7,588 nucleotides of DNA from the NCBI GenBank assembly GCA_003151535.1, contig PLXT01000034.1, forward strand, positions 1 through 7,588, given 5' to 3'. The stretch comes from Methanobacterium sp. (GTDB taxonomy: Archaea > Methanobacteriota > Methanobacteria > Methanobacteriales > Methanobacteriaceae). Position numbers and translations under genes: made by a program. Each line of letters begins with the position of its first letter. The stretch's first letter is position 1. Under the pieces are notes generated by a model, which was given only the letters and a program-made list of their open reading frames with translations, did no database searches and had not been told where the DNA came from. Shown here in pieces: positions 6,373 to 7,588 of the stretch.

Positions 6373-6410
6373 TGGCAACATAAAATTCATAAAATATTGA
6401 TTAAAGATTA

Positions 6411-7550
6411 TTAATAAGGATTCCATTCCTTTATTTCTTTAAATTCTGGAAACTCACCATATTCATAATTTTCAAACATTTGCCCCCATTCTGAAGCTTT
6501 AAATTGTTCTATATTCTTTTTTCCAGTAGTGGGGTACCAAAGACGGTCATGATAAAATCCCGAGGCAAATATGAATGTTTTGAAGATTGGAGAGTTGAAA
6601 AGAAGATTGTGAAGCCATTTGGTATTCATAGTTTTCTTTCTGAGACGTTGATCCCATTTGATTACAGGGCTTTTATTCACATGAAACCCAAAATTAAGAC
6701 TTTTCAGCTCGCTTTCATCTATACCTACTACTTCTATCTGATCTACATCTCCCATTCCCAGGCCGCGATCATGGGCCTTTTTAATGTAATCTATCTTTAA
6801 AGGGTCGAATCCCATTATTTTAGCTGCAATTGCATCAATCGCTACAGAATCTCCGCTAGCTAGTATGATATTACCAGTATATGGGTCCATGGTACGTGGT
6901 CCTGCACCGTTTCCACATACACATCCATCCATAACTGTAAAAATTCCTGGATGAATTTCTTTCTGAATTGCAAGAAGATCTACCAAGACTTCATGAATTT
7001 TTTTGTGTGCATGATGTCTATATTTAGGTATCAGACCACCAAAGGCATTTTTCATTGACCCGGTTGTTGTGGTGTGGCCATGGGTTTTCATTGTTGGGAA
7101 ATGCAGGATGTTGTTCCCATAAAACATCTTTGGAATTAGAACTTGGCCGAATATTTCATCCATTACCATCATCTCAGATTTAGGTTCATATACCGTCCAT
7201 TCTACATCCGTCAATGGTTGAAATTCCCGTTTGTATTTTTCAAGCAATGGAAGCCATTTGTTGAAATAAGCACCTTTCCATGGATGTGTTACTACTGTTT
7301 GATTTTCTACAGCAACCACATTCTGGTAGTCATCATTTTGCATAGTTTTTAAAACACCTTCAAGTTGCCATGGTGGTGTGGAACAAGCCGGATAGAAGAG
7401 TGTCCATGAAAGGTTCAGTTTAAGAATTGTCTCATTTTCATGTGATAATATTTTGTCATATTCTGCAAGATGCATCATATCTTGATAGTCTTTTAAGACA
7501 GTTTCAGGGGATGTTTTTAAAATTGATACTTTAGATTCTAATTTTGACAT
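6411..7550 (-). CDS. DUF362 domain protein without ferredoxin domain
   Basis: A 379-residue protein of the DUF362 family. Family segments are LKLNLSW...STPPWQLEGV (about 43-66), PTMKTHGHTTTTGSMKN (about 152-168) running into AFGGLIPKYRHHAHKK, MDGCVCGNGAGPR (207-219), ASGDSVAIDAIAAKIMG (231-247), and a GLGMGD loop near 263-268. The conserved Lys, His and Gly-rich stretches suggest a metal or phosphate site, but the family's reaction is not generally established. Many members carry a [4Fe-4S] ferredoxin module. Here only three cysteines are present (C56, C210, C212) and no CxxCxxC cluster, so this is a ferredoxin-less form with its own about 90-residue aromatic-rich C-terminal tail (WYP, FENYEYGEF). 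No signal peptide is seen. The start is supported by GAGGT (7559-7563), 8 bases upstream. It stands alone in this window. Confidence 0.82.
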   Translation of the reverse strand: MSKLESKVSILKTSPETVLKDYQDMMHLAEYDKILSHENETILKLNLSWTLFYPACSTPPWQLEGVLKTMQNDDYQNVVAVENQTVVTHPWKGAYFNKWLPLLEKYKREFQPLTDVEWTVYEPKSEMMVMDEIFGQVLIPKMFYGNNILHFPTMKTHGHTTTTGSMKNAFGGLIPKYRHHAHKKIHEVLVDLLAIQKEIHPGIFTVMDGCVCGNGAGPRTMDPYTGNIILASGDSVAIDAIAAKIMGFDPLKIDYIKKAHDRGLGMGDVDQIEVVGIDESELKSLNFGFHVNKSPVIKWDQRLRKKTMNTKWLHNLLFNSPIFKTFIFASGFYHDRLWYPTTGKKNIEQFKASEWGQMFENYEYGEFPEFKEIKEWNPY

Positions 7551-7558
7551 TAAATTGT

Positions 7559-7563
7559 ACCTC
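7559..7563 (-). promoter_or_regulatory. Shine-Dalgarno site (GAGGT) of the DUF362 gene
   Basis: On the - strand GAGGT lies 8 bases before the ATG at 7550-7548 and confirms that start. Confidence 0.6.
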
Positions 7564-7564
7564 T

Positions 7565-7582
7565 TAATTATAGTTAAGTACG
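7565..7582 (+). repeat. 18-bp repeat, copy 2 (TAATTATAGTTAAGtACG)
   Basis: It lies immediately upstream of the DUF362 ribosome binding site and nearly repeats 6068-6085. Read on the - strand it is CGTACTTAACTATAATTA, whose CTTAA joins the following TTAAG as a short inverted repeat around CTATAA. It could be an operator or part of the promoter. The window ends six bases further on, so the promoter cannot be seen in full. Confidence 0.45.
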
Positions 7583-7588
7583 AAAAGT

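Larger units (their letters stand above)
5424..6410. other. Long AT-rich non-coding region between nitroreductase and DUF362 genes
   Basis: About 990 bases without a credible gene on either strand: all frames are broken every few dozen codons or fewer, and the few ATGs lack ribosome binding sites. I see no tRNA, rRNA, CRISPR repeat or transposase remnant. The right third (about 6170-6375) holds several inverted motifs and a perfect palindrome, listed separately. Two TATA-like strings (5481-5492 and 5593-5600) lie on the left. A degraded gene or an unannotated small RNA cannot be excluded by eye. Confidence 0.7.

Noticed and set aside
5424..6410. CRISPR array, tRNA or insertion sequence in the long gap
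   Set aside because: No regularly spaced repeats, no cloverleaf with a TTC-A loop, no transposase fragment, and no target-site duplication that I could see at the inverted repeats.
6504..7352. Open frames on the + strand (6504-6800 and 7143-7352) inside the DUF362 gene
   Set aside because: They are antisense to a well-supported family protein, aromatic-rich in a way typical of shadow frames, and lack ribosome binding sites.

Overview
The window looks like a methanogenic archaeon of the Methanobacteriales, most likely Methanobacterium or a close relative. I infer this from an AT-rich genome, GGAGG/GGTGA ribosome binding sites, single-domain KaiC/RadA-type ATPases, a roadblock/LC7 protein beside a COG2229-type GTPase, a stand-alone DUF362 protein, and U-rich intergenic stretches instead of stem-loop terminators. 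No 16S rRNA or methanogenesis marker is present, so the genus is a guess.

Left part (1-4812, all + strand): a signalling cluster. In order it holds the 3' end of a multi-PAS sensor gene broken by a one-base frameshift near 144-146; a small roadblock/LC7 protein; a fusion of a degenerate KaiC-like domain with a Ras/Arf-like GTPase; two tandem paralogous KaiC-like ATPases; and a two-lobed TPR protein. The first five genes are 5-34 bases apart and look like one transcription unit. The TPR gene follows after about 115 bases and may have its own promoter. A roadblock protein next to a small GTPase recalls the bacterial MglB/MglA pair. The working idea is that PAS sensing feeds a roadblock-controlled GTPase switch, with KaiC-like ATPases and a TPR scaffold as partners. 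The wiring is inference.

Middle (4813-4913): a short convergent gap with U-rich runs in both directions, probably a bidirectional terminator.

Right part (4914-7588, genes on the - strand): a compact nitroreductase-family flavoprotein, then about 990 bases of very AT-rich non-coding DNA, then a DUF362 protein. The non-coding stretch has no tRNA, CRISPR array or credible ORF. It does hold a perfect 20-bp palindrome, four ATAGTG-type motifs in alternating orientation, and a sequence repeated just upstream of the DUF362 gene.

The most notable points are the GTPase fusion, whose KaiC-like half has lost Walker A, the catalytic glutamates and the Walker B aspartate; the altered catalytic position in the two tandem KaiC-like paralogues; and two places where one extra or missing base would explain the reading frame (PAS gene near 144-146, and the end of the GTPase fusion near 2257-2264).
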